Source: Streptomyces paradoxus
GTDB taxonomy: Bacteria; Actinomycetota; Actinomycetes; Streptomycetales; Streptomycetaceae
Direction of reading: 5' to 3'
Length of the DNA stretch: 64,000 nt
Assembly (NCBI RefSeq): GCF_014202475.1
Contig: NZ_JACHGV010000019.1
Span: 1 to 64,000 of the forward strand
Shown here: positions 16,435-25,448 of the stretch, in pieces
Layout: each line of letters opens with the position of its first letter
How positions within the stretch are numbered: position 1 is the stretch's first letter
Program-made: the position numbers and the translations under genes
Notes under the pieces: model-generated
Told to the model about the DNA's origin: nothing
Database searches by the model: none
Seen by the model: the letters and a program-made list of their open reading frames with translations, nothing else

Positions 16435-17874
16435 TCATCGCACGGGCACCGCGAGGTACTGGTACTCCAGGAACTCGTCGATTCCCACGCGGCCGCCCTC
16501 GCGGCCCAGCCCCGACTGCTTGACGCCGCCGAAGGGGGCGGCCGGGTTGGACACGAGACCCGTGTTGAGCCCCACCATGCCCACCTCCAGCCGTTCACTC
16601 ACCCGCAGGGCACGGTCGAGGCCCTCGGTGAAGACGTAGCCGACCAGGCCCCAGGGGGTGTCGTTGGCACGGCGGATGACCTCGTCCTCGTCGTCGAAGG
16701 TGAGGATGGCGGCGACCGGGCCGAAGATCTCCGTGTCCATCAGGCGGCTGCCGGGGTCGACGCCGGCCAGTACGGTCGGCGGGTAGAAGCAGCCGGCGCC
16801 TTCGGGTGTACGGCCGCCCACGAGCACCTGCGCCCCGCGCTCCACCGCGTCGGCGACGAGTTCCTCCACCTTGGCGCGTCCCCTCCTGTCGATCAGGGGA
16901 CCGACGTCGACACCGTCCCGGGTGCCCGGACCGACGACCAGCGCGCCCATCCGCTCCGCCAGCCGGCGCCCGAACTCCTCCGCCACCGAGCGGTGCACGA
17001 AGAAACGGTTGGCGGCCGTGCACGCCTCGCCCATGTTGCGCATCTTGGCGACCATCGCGCCGTCCACGGCCTTGTCCAGGTCGGCGTCCTCGAAGACGAC
17101 GAACGGCGCGTTGCCGCCCAGCTCCATCGAGGTCCGTACGACCGCCTCCGCGCTCTGGGCGAGCAGCAGCTGTCCGACGGCCGTGGAGCCGGTGAAGGAA
17201 AGCTTGCGAATCCGCCCGCCGCGCAGGAGCGGTTCGCACACCTCCCCCGCACGGGAGGTGGTGACGACGTTCAGCACGCCGTCCGGCAGCCCGGCCTCCT
17301 TGAGGATCGCGGCGAGGGCAAGGCTGGAGAGAGGGGTCTGCGGGGCCGGCTTGAGCAGCATCGTGCAGCCGGCGGCGACCGCCGGGCCGATCTTGCGGGT
17401 GCCCATCGCCAGCGGGAAGTTCCACGGGGTGATCAGCAGGCAGGGGCCGACCGGGCGGCGGGAGAGCAGCATGCGGTTGCGGCCGTCCGGCAAGGTGGCG
17501 AGGCCGCCGTCGATACGGACGGCCTCCTCGGAGAACCAGCGGAAGAACTCGGCCGCGTAGGCCACCTCTCCCCTGGCCTCGGCGAGCGGCTTGCCCATCT
17601 CGGACGTCATCAGGTGGGCGAGCTCGTCGGTGCGCTCGATGATGATCTCGTAGGCGCGGCGCAGGATCTCGCTGCGCACCCGGGGCGCCGTACGCGCCCA
17701 CGCCTCCTGCGCCTGCACGGCCGCTTCCTCGGCGAGCTTCGCGTCCTTGGGACCGGCGTCGGCGACGTGGCAGAGGATCTCGCCGGTGGCGGGGTCGTCG
17801 ACGGGCATGGTGGCGCCGTCCGCGGCGTCCACCCAGGCGCCGCCGATGAACAACTGCGTGGGTGTGTCGGTCAT
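16435..17874 (-). CDS. Aldehyde dehydrogenase, succinate-semialdehyde dehydrogenase-like
   Basis: The 479-residue NAD(P) enzyme shows Asn152 in ITPWNFPLAM, Lys175 in LLKPAPQTP, Glu251 in SMELGGNAP and catalytic Cys285 in MGEACTAANR. The MGEACTAANR and ELGGNAP forms are typical of GabD-type semialdehyde dehydrogenases. Its start overlaps the stop of the FAD/Fe-S protein gene by 4 bases. With the GabT-like aminotransferase of the operon it would convert an omega-amino acid (such as 4-aminobutyrate or 5-aminovalerate) to the dicarboxylate. Substrate length is not resolved from sequence. Confidence 0.88.
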   Translation of the reverse strand: MTDTPTQLFIGGAWVDAADGATMPVDDPATGEILCHVADAGPKDAKLAEEAAVQAQEAWARTAPRVRSEILRRAYEIIIERTDELAHLMTSEMGKPLAEARGEVAYAAEFFRWFSEEAVRIDGGLATLPDGRNRMLLSRRPVGPCLLITPWNFPLAMGTRKIGPAVAAGCTMLLKPAPQTPLSSLALAAILKEAGLPDGVLNVVTTSRAGEVCEPLLRGGRIRKLSFTGSTAVGQLLLAQSAEAVVRTSMELGGNAPFVVFEDADLDKAVDGAMVAKMRNMGEACTAANRFFVHRSVAEEFGRRLAERMGALVVGPGTRDGVDVGPLIDRRGRAKVEELVADAVERGAQVLVGGRTPEGAGCFYPPTVLAGVDPGSRLMDTEIFGPVAAILTFDDEDEVIRRANDTPWGLVGYVFTEGLDRALRVSERLEVGMVGLNTGLVSNPAAPFGGVKQSGLGREGGRVGIDEFLEYQYLAVPVR

Positions 17875-20774
17875 GAGTTCTCTCCTGGTTGTCCGGGCCG
17901 GTCGGCGGCGGGGTCGAGCAGTTCCGCGAGGTGAAGGGCGCGGATGCCCCGGTCTCCGGCGAGGTGGTCGATCTGGGTGGCGCAGCTGAAGCCATCGGCC
18001 ACGACGACGGCCGGTGTGCGCGGGTCGATGTCGTCGAGGCGTGGCTTCAAGGCCAGGTCGGCGACGGCCATCGAGGTGTCGTAGTGCTGTTCCTCGAAGC
18101 CGAAGTTGCCGGCGAGTCCGCAGCAGCCCTCGGCCTCGTCGACCTGCGCCACGCCGAGGCGGCCGAGCAGGTCACGGGGGTGGCGGCCCTTGAAGGTGGC
18201 GTACTCGTGGCAGTGGGTCTGCAGCACGACGTTGTCCGGGAGTTCCGGGGGCGCCCAGCCGGGGACCGCGAGGTCGGTCAGGGCTCCGGTGAGGGTGTGG
18301 ACGCGGGCCGCGACGCGCCGGGCGGCGTCGGTGCCGAGGAGTTCGGGCACGTCACGCTTGAGCGCCGCGGCGCAGCTGGGTTCGGCCACGACGATGGGCC
18401 GGTCGTCGCCGTTGTCCAGGCGGGCGACGGTGCGGGCCATGATGCGGCGCGCGAGGGACAGTTGTCCGGTGCTCACCCAGGTCAGGCCACAGCACAGGCC
18501 GTCCTCCGCCGTGCAGGGGATGCCGGCGTCGGCGAGTACGCGGCTCGCGGCCCCGGCCACCTCGGGGCGGAAGGCGCGGGTGAAGCTGTCCACGAAGAGC
18601 AGCGTCTTCGCCGGTTCGCCGGCCCTCGCCGCGCGCAGTGCCCGGCGCAGCGCGCGCCGGGAGGCGAAGGCGGGGATCCGGCGTTTCGTGGTCACGCCGC
18701 CGAGGCGCGCGAGCAGCTTCCCGACAGGTCCGCGCAGCAGCGCGTTCACCGGGCGGGCCGCGTACCCGACGAGCTGGGACGTGAGGGGCAGCCAGCCAAG
18801 GGAGTAGTGGGATCTGGGTCTGACTCTGCCCTTGTAGTGCTGGTGCAGAAACTCCGCCTTGTACGTGGCCATGTCGACGCCGACCGGGCAGTCGCTGGAG
18901 CAGGCCTTGCAGGACAGGCACAGGTCGAGGGCGTCACGCACCTCCGTGGAGCGCCAGCCGTCCTGGACCGTTCCGCCCCGCACCATCTCCTGGAGCAGAC
19001 GGGCCCGGCCCCGGGTCGAGTCGTTCTCCTCCCCCGTGGCCCGGTAGCTGGGACACATCACGCCGCCCGCGTCGCTGCGGCAGCGGCCGACGCCGACACA
19101 GCGGCGTACCGCGCCCGCGAAGCCGTCCTCGTCGTGCGGGAAGGAGAACAGGGTTTCGACGGGCAGCACGTCCGAGGGCGTGTGCAGGGCCAAGTCGTCG
19201 TCGAGGCGGGCCGGGGCCACGATGACGCCCGGGTTGAGCAGGCCCTCGGGGTCGAAGATCTCCTTGAAGGCGGCGAACGCCCGGATCATCCGGTGGCTGT
19301 ACATGACCTCCAGCAGTTCGCCGCGGGCCCGTCCGTCCCCGTGTTCGCCCGAGAGGGTTCCGCCGTGCTCGACGACCAGGGCGGCGGCTTCGGAGAGGAA
19401 CCGCCGGGTGGCGGTCCGGCCCGCGTCCGTGGCGAGGTCGAAGTCGATGCGTACGTGGACGCAGCCCGCGCCGAAGTGGCCGTACAGCACGCCGGTCAGA
19501 CCGTGCGCGGCCAGCAGCTTGCGGAAGTCGCGCAGGTAGGCGGCCAGGTCCTCGGGCGCGACGGCCGCGTCCTCCCAGCCCGGCCAGGACTCCCCGCCGT
19601 CGACCAGGCGGGCGGCGAGCCCTGCCCCGTCCTCACGGACCCGCCACAGCGAGCGCCGTTCGGCCGGGCTGTGCACGACCCGCCCGCCGGTCATCCGTCC
19701 CTGTGCCTTGAGCGCGTCCAGCAGTTCGCCGGCGCGGGCGTCGACGGCCGCCTGCTCGTCGCCGTCGAGTTCGACGTACAGCCAGGCACGGCCCTCGGGG
19801 AGACCGGTGACGGAGTCCGGACCACGCCGGGCCCGCATGGTGGCGACGATCGCCTCGTCCATGCCCTCCACCGCGGTGGGGTTCCAGCGCAGGATCTCGG
19901 GGACGTCCTCGGCGGCGTCGACCACGTCGTCGTAGCCGAGGGTGAGGAGGGTGGATGCCTGTGCGGTCGCCACCAGGCGGACCGTCGCGGCGGTGACGAC
20001 CGCACAGGAGCCCTCGGTGCCCACCAGCGCGCGAGCCATGTCGAAGCCGTTCTCGGGCAGCAGGTGGTGCAGCTGGTAGCCGGAGACCTGGCGCGGTATC
20101 CGGCCCAGCTCGGTGCGGACCGACGCCAGGTTGCCGTCGATCAGGCGGCGCAGGTCCGCTTCGAGACCTGCGACACGCTGGACGGCGTCCCGGTCCTCCG
20201 GGTCGGCGGCCCGCAGTCCGGTCCGGTCGGCGACGGCCCGCACACCGTCGGCCGTCACGATCTCCAGCGCCTCGATGTGCCCGCTGGTGCGCCCGTGCCG
20301 CACGGACCGGTTGCCGCACGCGTCGTTGCCGATCATGCCGCCGATGGTGCAGCGGCTGTGCGAGGAGGGGTCGGGCCCGAAGGTGAGCCCGTGCAGGGCG
20401 GTCGCGGAACGTAGCGCGTCGAGGATCACTCCGGCTTCGACGCGCGCGGTCCGCGCCTCGGGGTCGATGTCCAGGATCCGGTTCAGGTACCGGGAGAAGT
20501 CCAGCACGACGCCGGGTCCGACGGCGTTGCCCGCCATGCTGGTGCCGCCGCCGCGTGCGGTGACCGGGATGCCTGTCGCACGGCAGGCCCCCAGCACCGC
20601 GACGACGTCGTCGGCGCTGCGGGGAAAGACCACGGCCCTCGGCGGGACCCGGTAGTTGGAGGCGTCGTAGGCGTAGAGACCGGTGGAGCCGGGTCCGGTT
20701 TCCACCCGCAGGCCGGGAGCGGTCTCGGCGAGCCGCACGACCAGCGGCTCCAGGGCCGTGGTGGTGTCCGTCAT
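17871..20774 (-). CDS. FAD-linked oxidase fused to Fe-S/CCG domains (D-2-hydroxyacid dehydrogenase, YdiJ/D2HGDH type)
   Basis: The 967-residue protein joins two parts of the glycolate oxidase/D-lactate dehydrogenase system. Residues about 30-220 form a PCMH FAD domain (VTARGGGTSMAGNAVGPG), about 240-520 the FAD-oxidase C domain (LSGEHGDGRARGE), and about 560-660 a ferredoxin-like region with CRSDAGGVMCPSY and LCLSCKACSSDCPVG. Residues about 700-960 hold two CCG repeats (GLCCGLTW and EGCCGLAGNFG, with HCHEY). It should oxidise a D-2-hydroxyacid such as D-2-hydroxyglutarate or D-lactate and pass electrons to the quinone pool. It is coupled by ATGA overlaps to the aminotransferase upstream and the dehydrogenase downstream. 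Confidence 0.88.
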   Translation of the reverse strand: MTDTTTALEPLVVRLAETAPGLRVETGPGSTGLYAYDASNYRVPPRAVVFPRSADDVVAVLGACRATGIPVTARGGGTSMAGNAVGPGVVLDFSRYLNRILDIDPEARTARVEAGVILDALRSATALHGLTFGPDPSSHSRCTIGGMIGNDACGNRSVRHGRTSGHIEALEIVTADGVRAVADRTGLRAADPEDRDAVQRVAGLEADLRRLIDGNLASVRTELGRIPRQVSGYQLHHLLPENGFDMARALVGTEGSCAVVTAATVRLVATAQASTLLTLGYDDVVDAAEDVPEILRWNPTAVEGMDEAIVATMRARRGPDSVTGLPEGRAWLYVELDGDEQAAVDARAGELLDALKAQGRMTGGRVVHSPAERRSLWRVREDGAGLAARLVDGGESWPGWEDAAVAPEDLAAYLRDFRKLLAAHGLTGVLYGHFGAGCVHVRIDFDLATDAGRTATRRFLSEAAALVVEHGGTLSGEHGDGRARGELLEVMYSHRMIRAFAAFKEIFDPEGLLNPGVIVAPARLDDDLALHTPSDVLPVETLFSFPHDEDGFAGAVRRCVGVGRCRSDAGGVMCPSYRATGEENDSTRGRARLLQEMVRGGTVQDGWRSTEVRDALDLCLSCKACSSDCPVGVDMATYKAEFLHQHYKGRVRPRSHYSLGWLPLTSQLVGYAARPVNALLRGPVGKLLARLGGVTTKRRIPAFASRRALRRALRAARAGEPAKTLLFVDSFTRAFRPEVAGAASRVLADAGIPCTAEDGLCCGLTWVSTGQLSLARRIMARTVARLDNGDDRPIVVAEPSCAAALKRDVPELLGTDAARRVAARVHTLTGALTDLAVPGWAPPELPDNVVLQTHCHEYATFKGRHPRDLLGRLGVAQVDEAEGCCGLAGNFGFEEQHYDTSMAVADLALKPRLDDIDPRTPAVVVADGFSCATQIDHLAGDRGIRALHLAELLDPAADRPGQPGENS

Positions 20775-22039
20775 CGCCGTGCCGCTCCCGATGTTCCGGC
20801 CTCGACCGCGTTCGCCCAGGCCTGCAGGCCCTCGTCGACACCCGCCTCGTCGATCACGAGCGCCGGGATCATACGGACGACCTGGTTCCAGGCGCCGCAC
20901 AGCAGCAGGAGCAGGCCCTCGTCGATCGCGGCGCGCTGCACGCGGGCGGCGGTCTCGGAGTCGGGGCTGCCGTCCTCGGTGACGAACTCGGTGGCGAGCA
21001 TGAGGCCGAGGCCGCGGACGTCGCCGATGCCCGGGGTCCGGTCGGCCACGGCCTCCAGTCCCTGGCGCAGCCGCTTGCCCATGGCCTCGGCGTTCTCGAC
21101 GAGCTTCTCGTCGCGTACGACGTCGAGCGTCGCGCAGGCCGCGGCGCAGGCCACGGCGTTCGCCCCGTACGTCCCGCCCTGCGAGCCGGGCCAGGCCCTG
21201 GTCATCAGTTCCTCGGAGGCGGCGATGCCGGAGAGGGGGAAGCCGCTGGCCAGGCCCTTGGCCGTGACGAGGATGTCGGGGGCGACGCCGAAGTGGTCGT
21301 GGCCCCAGAAGCGGCCGGTACGGCCGACTCCGGTCTGCACCTCGTCGTGAATGAGGAGGAAGCCGTGCCGGTCGGCGCGCTCGCGCAGGCCCTCCATGAA
21401 GGCGCGGTTCGCGGGGACGTATCCGCCCTCGCCGAGGACCGGCTCGACGATGATCGCGGCGGTGTCGGCGGGCGAGGAGATCGTCTGGAGGGTGTAGTCC
21501 AGCTCTTTCAGGGCGAAGCGGGTCGCGGTCTCCTCGTCCCAGCCGTAGCGGTAGGCCGTCGGGAAGGGCGTGACGACGACTCCGCTCATCAGCGGCGAGA
21601 ACCCGGACCGGAAGCGGATGCCGGAGGTGGTCATGGAAGCGGCGGCGACCGTACGGCCGTGGAAGCCGCCGTGGCAGACGATGACGTTCGGCCGGCCGGT
21701 GGCCTGGCGGGCCAGCCGCAGCGCCGCCTCGACGGCCTCGCTGCCGGAGTTGGTGAAGAACAGACTGTCCAGGCCCGCCGGCAGCACCTCGCCCAGCTTG
21801 TCGACCAGGCGGCGCAGCGGCTCGTGCATGACGGTCGTGTACTGGCCGTGGATCAGCGTGCCCACCTGCTCCTGCGCCGCCGCCACGACCTTGGGGTGGC
21901 AGTGACCGGTGCTGGTGACGCCGATACCGGCGGTGAAGTCGAGGTAGCGGCGGCCGTCCTCGCCGTAGAGGTGGACGCCCTCGCCCCGGGCCGCCACCAC
22001 GGGTGTGGCCTGGCGAAGGTGCGGCGACAGTGCGGTCAT
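20771..22039 (-). CDS. Class III aminotransferase, 4-aminobutyrate aminotransferase-like
   Basis: The 422-residue PLP enzyme has Lys261 in VTAKGLASGFPLSG as Schiff-base lysine, Asp232 in IHDEVQTGVGRTG and the phosphate-binding TNSGSEAVEAALR (96-108). These motifs resemble GabT and related omega-aminotransferases. The ATG at 22037-22039 follows GGGAGA on the minus strand; an in-frame start at 22141 is less likely. It is the first gene of the four-gene operon (aminotransferase, FAD/Fe-S, dehydrogenase, cupin). The set is consistent with degradation of an omega-amino acid through a semialdehyde, with a D-2-hydroxyacid formed or recycled. Confidence 0.88.
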   Translation of the reverse strand: MTALSPHLRQATPVVAARGEGVHLYGEDGRRYLDFTAGIGVTSTGHCHPKVVAAAQEQVGTLIHGQYTTVMHEPLRRLVDKLGEVLPAGLDSLFFTNSGSEAVEAALRLARQATGRPNVIVCHGGFHGRTVAAASMTTSGIRFRSGFSPLMSGVVVTPFPTAYRYGWDEETATRFALKELDYTLQTISSPADTAAIIVEPVLGEGGYVPANRAFMEGLRERADRHGFLLIHDEVQTGVGRTGRFWGHDHFGVAPDILVTAKGLASGFPLSGIAASEELMTRAWPGSQGGTYGANAVACAAACATLDVVRDEKLVENAEAMGKRLRQGLEAVADRTPGIGDVRGLGLMLATEFVTEDGSPDSETAARVQRAAIDEGLLLLLCGAWNQVVRMIPALVIDEAGVDEGLQAWANAVEAGTSGAARR

Positions 22040-22355
22040 GTTCGTCTCCCGGCCTCGGTGTTCGGTCTGCTGCGGTCTCCCGAGCATCTCGGCGGAGCGG
22101 GACCACGCCAACGCGCGATCTGTCCGGCCAGGAGGCGACATCCGGACGTTGTGTCAGCCTCGTCGGGGGCGAGCAGCGGCAGGGGGGAAGCCGTGCTGCT
22201 CGTGTGCCCAGCGGGGCCGATGACCTGGGCGCCGGTCACCTGCTACCCCGAGCCCGGCCGGCCGGAGCGCCGTGGAGCGGGGGCCGCTCTAGGCTGGAAG
22301 CAGCCGCTGGAAACCAGCCCTGACGGGCACGGAGGTCCGGACGGAGGCGTGGTGC
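22040..22355. other. Divergent intergenic region, no gene seen
   Basis: This 316-base gap separates the minus-strand aminotransferase operon from the plus-strand SpoIIE-type gene. It has no coding pattern that I trust. I looked for the IclR two-dyad operator and do not see it here. GGAGG at 22343-22347 is the ribosome site of the following gene. Confidence 0.5.
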
Positions 22356-24815
22356 GTGGACATGGCCGGCAAGCAGGATGCTCCCATTGCCGTTGTCGTG
22401 GTGGACCCGGACGGCATGGTGAGCGGCTGGAGCGAGGGTGGCCGGCTGCTGCTGGGCTGGACCGCGGAGGACACCGTGGGCCGCCCCGTGACCGACCTGC
22501 TCGTCGATCCTCCGCCACCCGGTTTCCCCGAGGGCTACGGCGCCGGCGTGGACCCCACGGGGTGCATCTCCCTGCGTCACGAAGACGGCTCCACTCTGGA
22601 CGCCGTAGTGACGGCAAACCCGTTGTTCGGGCCCGACGGGCGGGCGATGGGCCACGCATTGACCGTCCAGCGCTGGGGACGCCGCCCGGTGATCGCCGAC
22701 CGTGCCTTCGAGCAGTGCCCCTTCGCACTGGGCGTCTACGACCCTGAGCTGCGGTTCCAGTGGATCAATGCCTCCTCGGGCCGGGTGATAGCGCACTCCG
22801 AGGAGCAGGTGCTCGGCAAGAGGTACCGCGAGGTGCTCCCCGAATTCGACCGCTCGCTGTTTCCCGAAAGGGACGACAAGCCCTACACCGACGCACTCGC
22901 CGAAGTGGCGAGGACGGGCGAGCCCACGCGTCTCATCACCGTCTTCCGCCCTCGCGGCAGTGACTACGCCAATGCCTGGGCCACCAGTATCTGGCCCGTC
23001 CGGGATGCCGGGGGCAGGGTCCGCGCGATCGCCAACTGGGGATTCGACATGAGCGCCGAGTACTGGGCCCGGCAGCGCCTGCTCATCCTCAACGAGGCCA
23101 GCGGTGGCATCGGCCGGACACTCGACGTGATCGGCACCGCCCGGGAACTGGCCATGACCCCGGTGCCGGGATTCGTCGACCTCGTCAGCGTGGATCTCTT
23201 CGACGAGGTGCTGCGCGGAGAGGAACCGCCCTCACGGTCCCCGTTCGACCCCGGCGAGACCATCAGGCTCAGCCGGGCCGCCCAGCACAGCACGAAGGTG
23301 GACGCCGACCGGGCTCCTGGGCCCGCGAAACCGGTCACGCACGCTCCCGGTTCCGTCGCCGCCCGCTGCATGGCCACCGGCAGGTCCGCGGTCGAGCTCG
23401 CCGCCGAGCCCGGCCAGGGCGGCGAATGGGCCTTCGGGCCCGGACTCGCCGCCGACCCGGCCCACTGGCCACCGGGCAACCCGGTGATCGACGAGTCCAT
23501 CGCCGCGGACGGGCTGACCGGCCGGATCACCGTGCCGCTCCGGGCGCGCGGCACGCTGCTCGGCGTCGTCGCCTTCTCCCGCCTCGACCGGCCCGAGGCT
23601 TTCACCGCCGACGACCTGATCCTCGCCGAAGAGCTGACCGCCAAGGCGGCCGTCGCCATCGACAACGCCCGCCGGTACTCGCGCGAGCGCACCACCGCGC
23701 TGACCCTGCAACGCAGCCTGCTGCCGCAAGGACTGCCGAACCAGGAGGCGGTCGAGGTGGCGTCCCGCTACCTGCCCGGCGGGACCGGCACGGAAGTGGG
23801 CGGTGACTGGTTCGACGTGATCCCGCTGTCCGGCGCCCGGGTCGCCCTGGTCGTCGGCGATGTCGTCGGCCACGGACTGCACGCCTCGGCCAGTATGGGC
23901 CGGCTGCGCACGGCGGTGCGCACCCTCGCCGACGTCGACCTGCCGCCCGACGAGCTGCTGACCCACATGGACGACCTGGTCCTGCACCTCGCCAGCGACC
24001 TCCAGCCCGCCGGGCACTTCCAGCCGACCGGCGAGTCCGGGGCCACCTGCCTGTACACCGTCTACGACCCGGTCTCCCGGCATTTCACACTGGCGAGCGC
24101 CGGCCATCCCCTGCCCCTGATCATCTCCCCGGACGGCACCCGGACCCCGGTACCCGCCCACCCGGGACCGCCGCTCGGCATCGGCGGGCTGCCCTTCGAG
24201 GCCACCGAGCTCGAACTGCCCGAGGGCAGTCTGCTGACCCTCTACACCGACGGACTGGTGAAAAGCCGCGAGCGCGACCTCGATGAAGGAATCACCGATC
24301 TGCAGCGAGCCCTGAGCCACTCGACCACGCCGCTGGAGGCCCTGTGCGACACGGTGATGGACACCATGCTCCCCCAACGCCGTACCGACGACGCCGCCCT
24401 GCTGCTCGCCCGCACTCACGCGCTGGATCCCCATCACGTCGCCGACTGGGACGTCGAGCCCGACACCGCGCAGGTGCCGCGCGCCAGGAAGCTCGCCGTC
24501 GACCAGGTGGACGCCTGGGGCCTGGAGGAGGCGGCTTTCGTCACCGAACTGGTCGTCAGCGAGCTGGTCACCAACGCCATCAGATACGGCGCGCCGCCCA
24601 TCAGGCTGCGGCTGATTCGCGACAACTCCCTGATCTGCGAGGTCTCCGACGCCAGCAACACCGCCCCGCACCTGCGCCGGGCCCGCGCCTTCGACGAGGG
24701 CGGCCGCGGCCTGCTGCTCGTCGCCCAGCTCACCCAGGGGTGGGGCACCCGGCACACCACCGACGGCAAGACGATCTGGTGCGCACAGAACCTCCACCAG
24801 CCTGAGCCGCACTGA
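22356..24815 (+). CDS. PAS-GAF-SpoIIE phosphatase-HATPase regulator
   Basis: The 819-residue cytoplasmic signalling protein has, in order, a PAS domain (about 10-110), a second PAS (about 115-240), a GAF domain (about 250-445), a PP2C/SpoIIE phosphatase (about 465-665) and a HATPase_c domain of the anti-sigma kinase type (about 685-815). Phosphatase metal ligands are visible as Asp484 in GGDWFD and the Asp of VGDVVGHG. The ATPase N-box is ELVTNAIRYG with Glu736 and Asn740. Such proteins can both phosphorylate and dephosphorylate anti-anti-sigma factors, tuning SigB/SigF-like sigma factors. No partner is encoded beside it. The GTG at 22356 is 8 bases after GGAGG. Confidence 0.88.
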   Translation: MDMAGKQDAPIAVVVVDPDGMVSGWSEGGRLLLGWTAEDTVGRPVTDLLVDPPPPGFPEGYGAGVDPTGCISLRHEDGSTLDAVVTANPLFGPDGRAMGHALTVQRWGRRPVIADRAFEQCPFALGVYDPELRFQWINASSGRVIAHSEEQVLGKRYREVLPEFDRSLFPERDDKPYTDALAEVARTGEPTRLITVFRPRGSDYANAWATSIWPVRDAGGRVRAIANWGFDMSAEYWARQRLLILNEASGGIGRTLDVIGTARELAMTPVPGFVDLVSVDLFDEVLRGEEPPSRSPFDPGETIRLSRAAQHSTKVDADRAPGPAKPVTHAPGSVAARCMATGRSAVELAAEPGQGGEWAFGPGLAADPAHWPPGNPVIDESIAADGLTGRITVPLRARGTLLGVVAFSRLDRPEAFTADDLILAEELTAKAAVAIDNARRYSRERTTALTLQRSLLPQGLPNQEAVEVASRYLPGGTGTEVGGDWFDVIPLSGARVALVVGDVVGHGLHASASMGRLRTAVRTLADVDLPPDELLTHMDDLVLHLASDLQPAGHFQPTGESGATCLYTVYDPVSRHFTLASAGHPLPLIISPDGTRTPVPAHPGPPLGIGGLPFEATELELPEGSLLTLYTDGLVKSRERDLDEGITDLQRALSHSTTPLEALCDTVMDTMLPQRRTDDAALLLARTHALDPHHVADWDVEPDTAQVPRARKLAVDQVDAWGLEEAAFVTELVVSELVTNAIRYGAPPIRLRLIRDNSLICEVSDASNTAPHLRRARAFDEGGRGLLLVAQLTQGWGTRHTTDGKTIWCAQNLHQPEPH

Positions 24816-24983
24816 GATCCGAGCCCGCGGACCGGCACCGGCCGGCCACCAGGGCACGGCAACGGCACCGCATGTCACTGGCAGTTGTCGCAGGCTGCCG
24901 TGTCCCTGGCCGACTGGTGGGTGCCACCCCGCCGTGCGGCTGAAGAAGGCGCCGGGGCGCACCGGGCCGGTCGGGACGAGACT

Positions 24984-25019
24984 CCGCCGGTCGGCGGCGC
25001 GGTGACCGCCGACCGGCGG
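24984..25019 (+). terminator. Hairpin downstream of the SpoIIE-type gene
   Basis: A perfect 14-bp stem, CCGCCGGTCGGCGG (24984-24997) with CCGCCGACCGGCGG (25006-25019), closes an 8-base loop. It lies about 170 bases beyond the stop codon; the intervening sequence shows no gene. Confidence 0.65.
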
Positions 25020-25077
25020 GGCCGTGACCGAGGACTGCCGGATGGTCCGCCCTCGGACGTCCACGCGAGATTCGCCG

Positions 25078-25361
25078 TATGAACCGACACAGCCGCCGCT
25101 GCGCCTGCCGCGACTGCGCCGCCTGGCCAGGCCGGTCATCGCCGTGGGCACCGTGTCCCTGACCGCCTGCGTCGGCCACTTCCTCGCCCAGTCCGCGCTG
25201 TCCGTGCCCGCCGGGACCGGCTCCCAGCAGTCGTGGGTGCCGCTGCTCATGTTCGTCCTCGGGCGATCGTGTTCGCCGCGATCTGGTCCCGCTTCTTCCG
25301 CCGCGGCCCCCTGGAGTACCTCCTCAACGCCGCCACCAAGCCGGTGAAGCACATCCGATGA
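25078..25361 (+). pseudogene. C-terminal remnant of a DUF418-type membrane protein, frameshifted
   Basis: One frame encodes PLRLPRLRRLARPVIAVG, then SLTACVGHFLAQ and SWVPLLMFVL, resembling the last membrane helices of DUF418 proteins. At about 25260 the reading continues in another frame as AIVFAAIWSRFFRRGPLEY and LLNAATKPVKHIR to a TGA at 25359-25361. The two halves together give the FxRGPLEYL tail usual in that family, so a small indel near 25260 has broken the gene. The rest of the protein (normally about 350-400 residues) is absent upstream. It is probably a decaying fragment with no function. Confidence 0.6.
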
Positions 25362-25363
25362 GA

Positions 25364-25405
25364 CCAGGCCGGGGTGGGACACCTCCGCGCCCCACCCCGG
25401 CCTGG
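25364..25405. terminator. Bidirectional terminator hairpin
   Basis: A perfect 15-bp stem, CCAGGCCGGGGTGGG (25364-25378) with CCCACCCCGGCCTGG (25391-25405), closes a 12-base loop. It stands between the plus-strand DUF418 remnant and the end of the minus-strand xylanase/esterase operon (stop at 25449). Confidence 0.8.
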
Positions 25406-25448
25406 ACCGCTCACGGATCCCCTGGTTCCACTCCGCGGTGCGGGCGGG

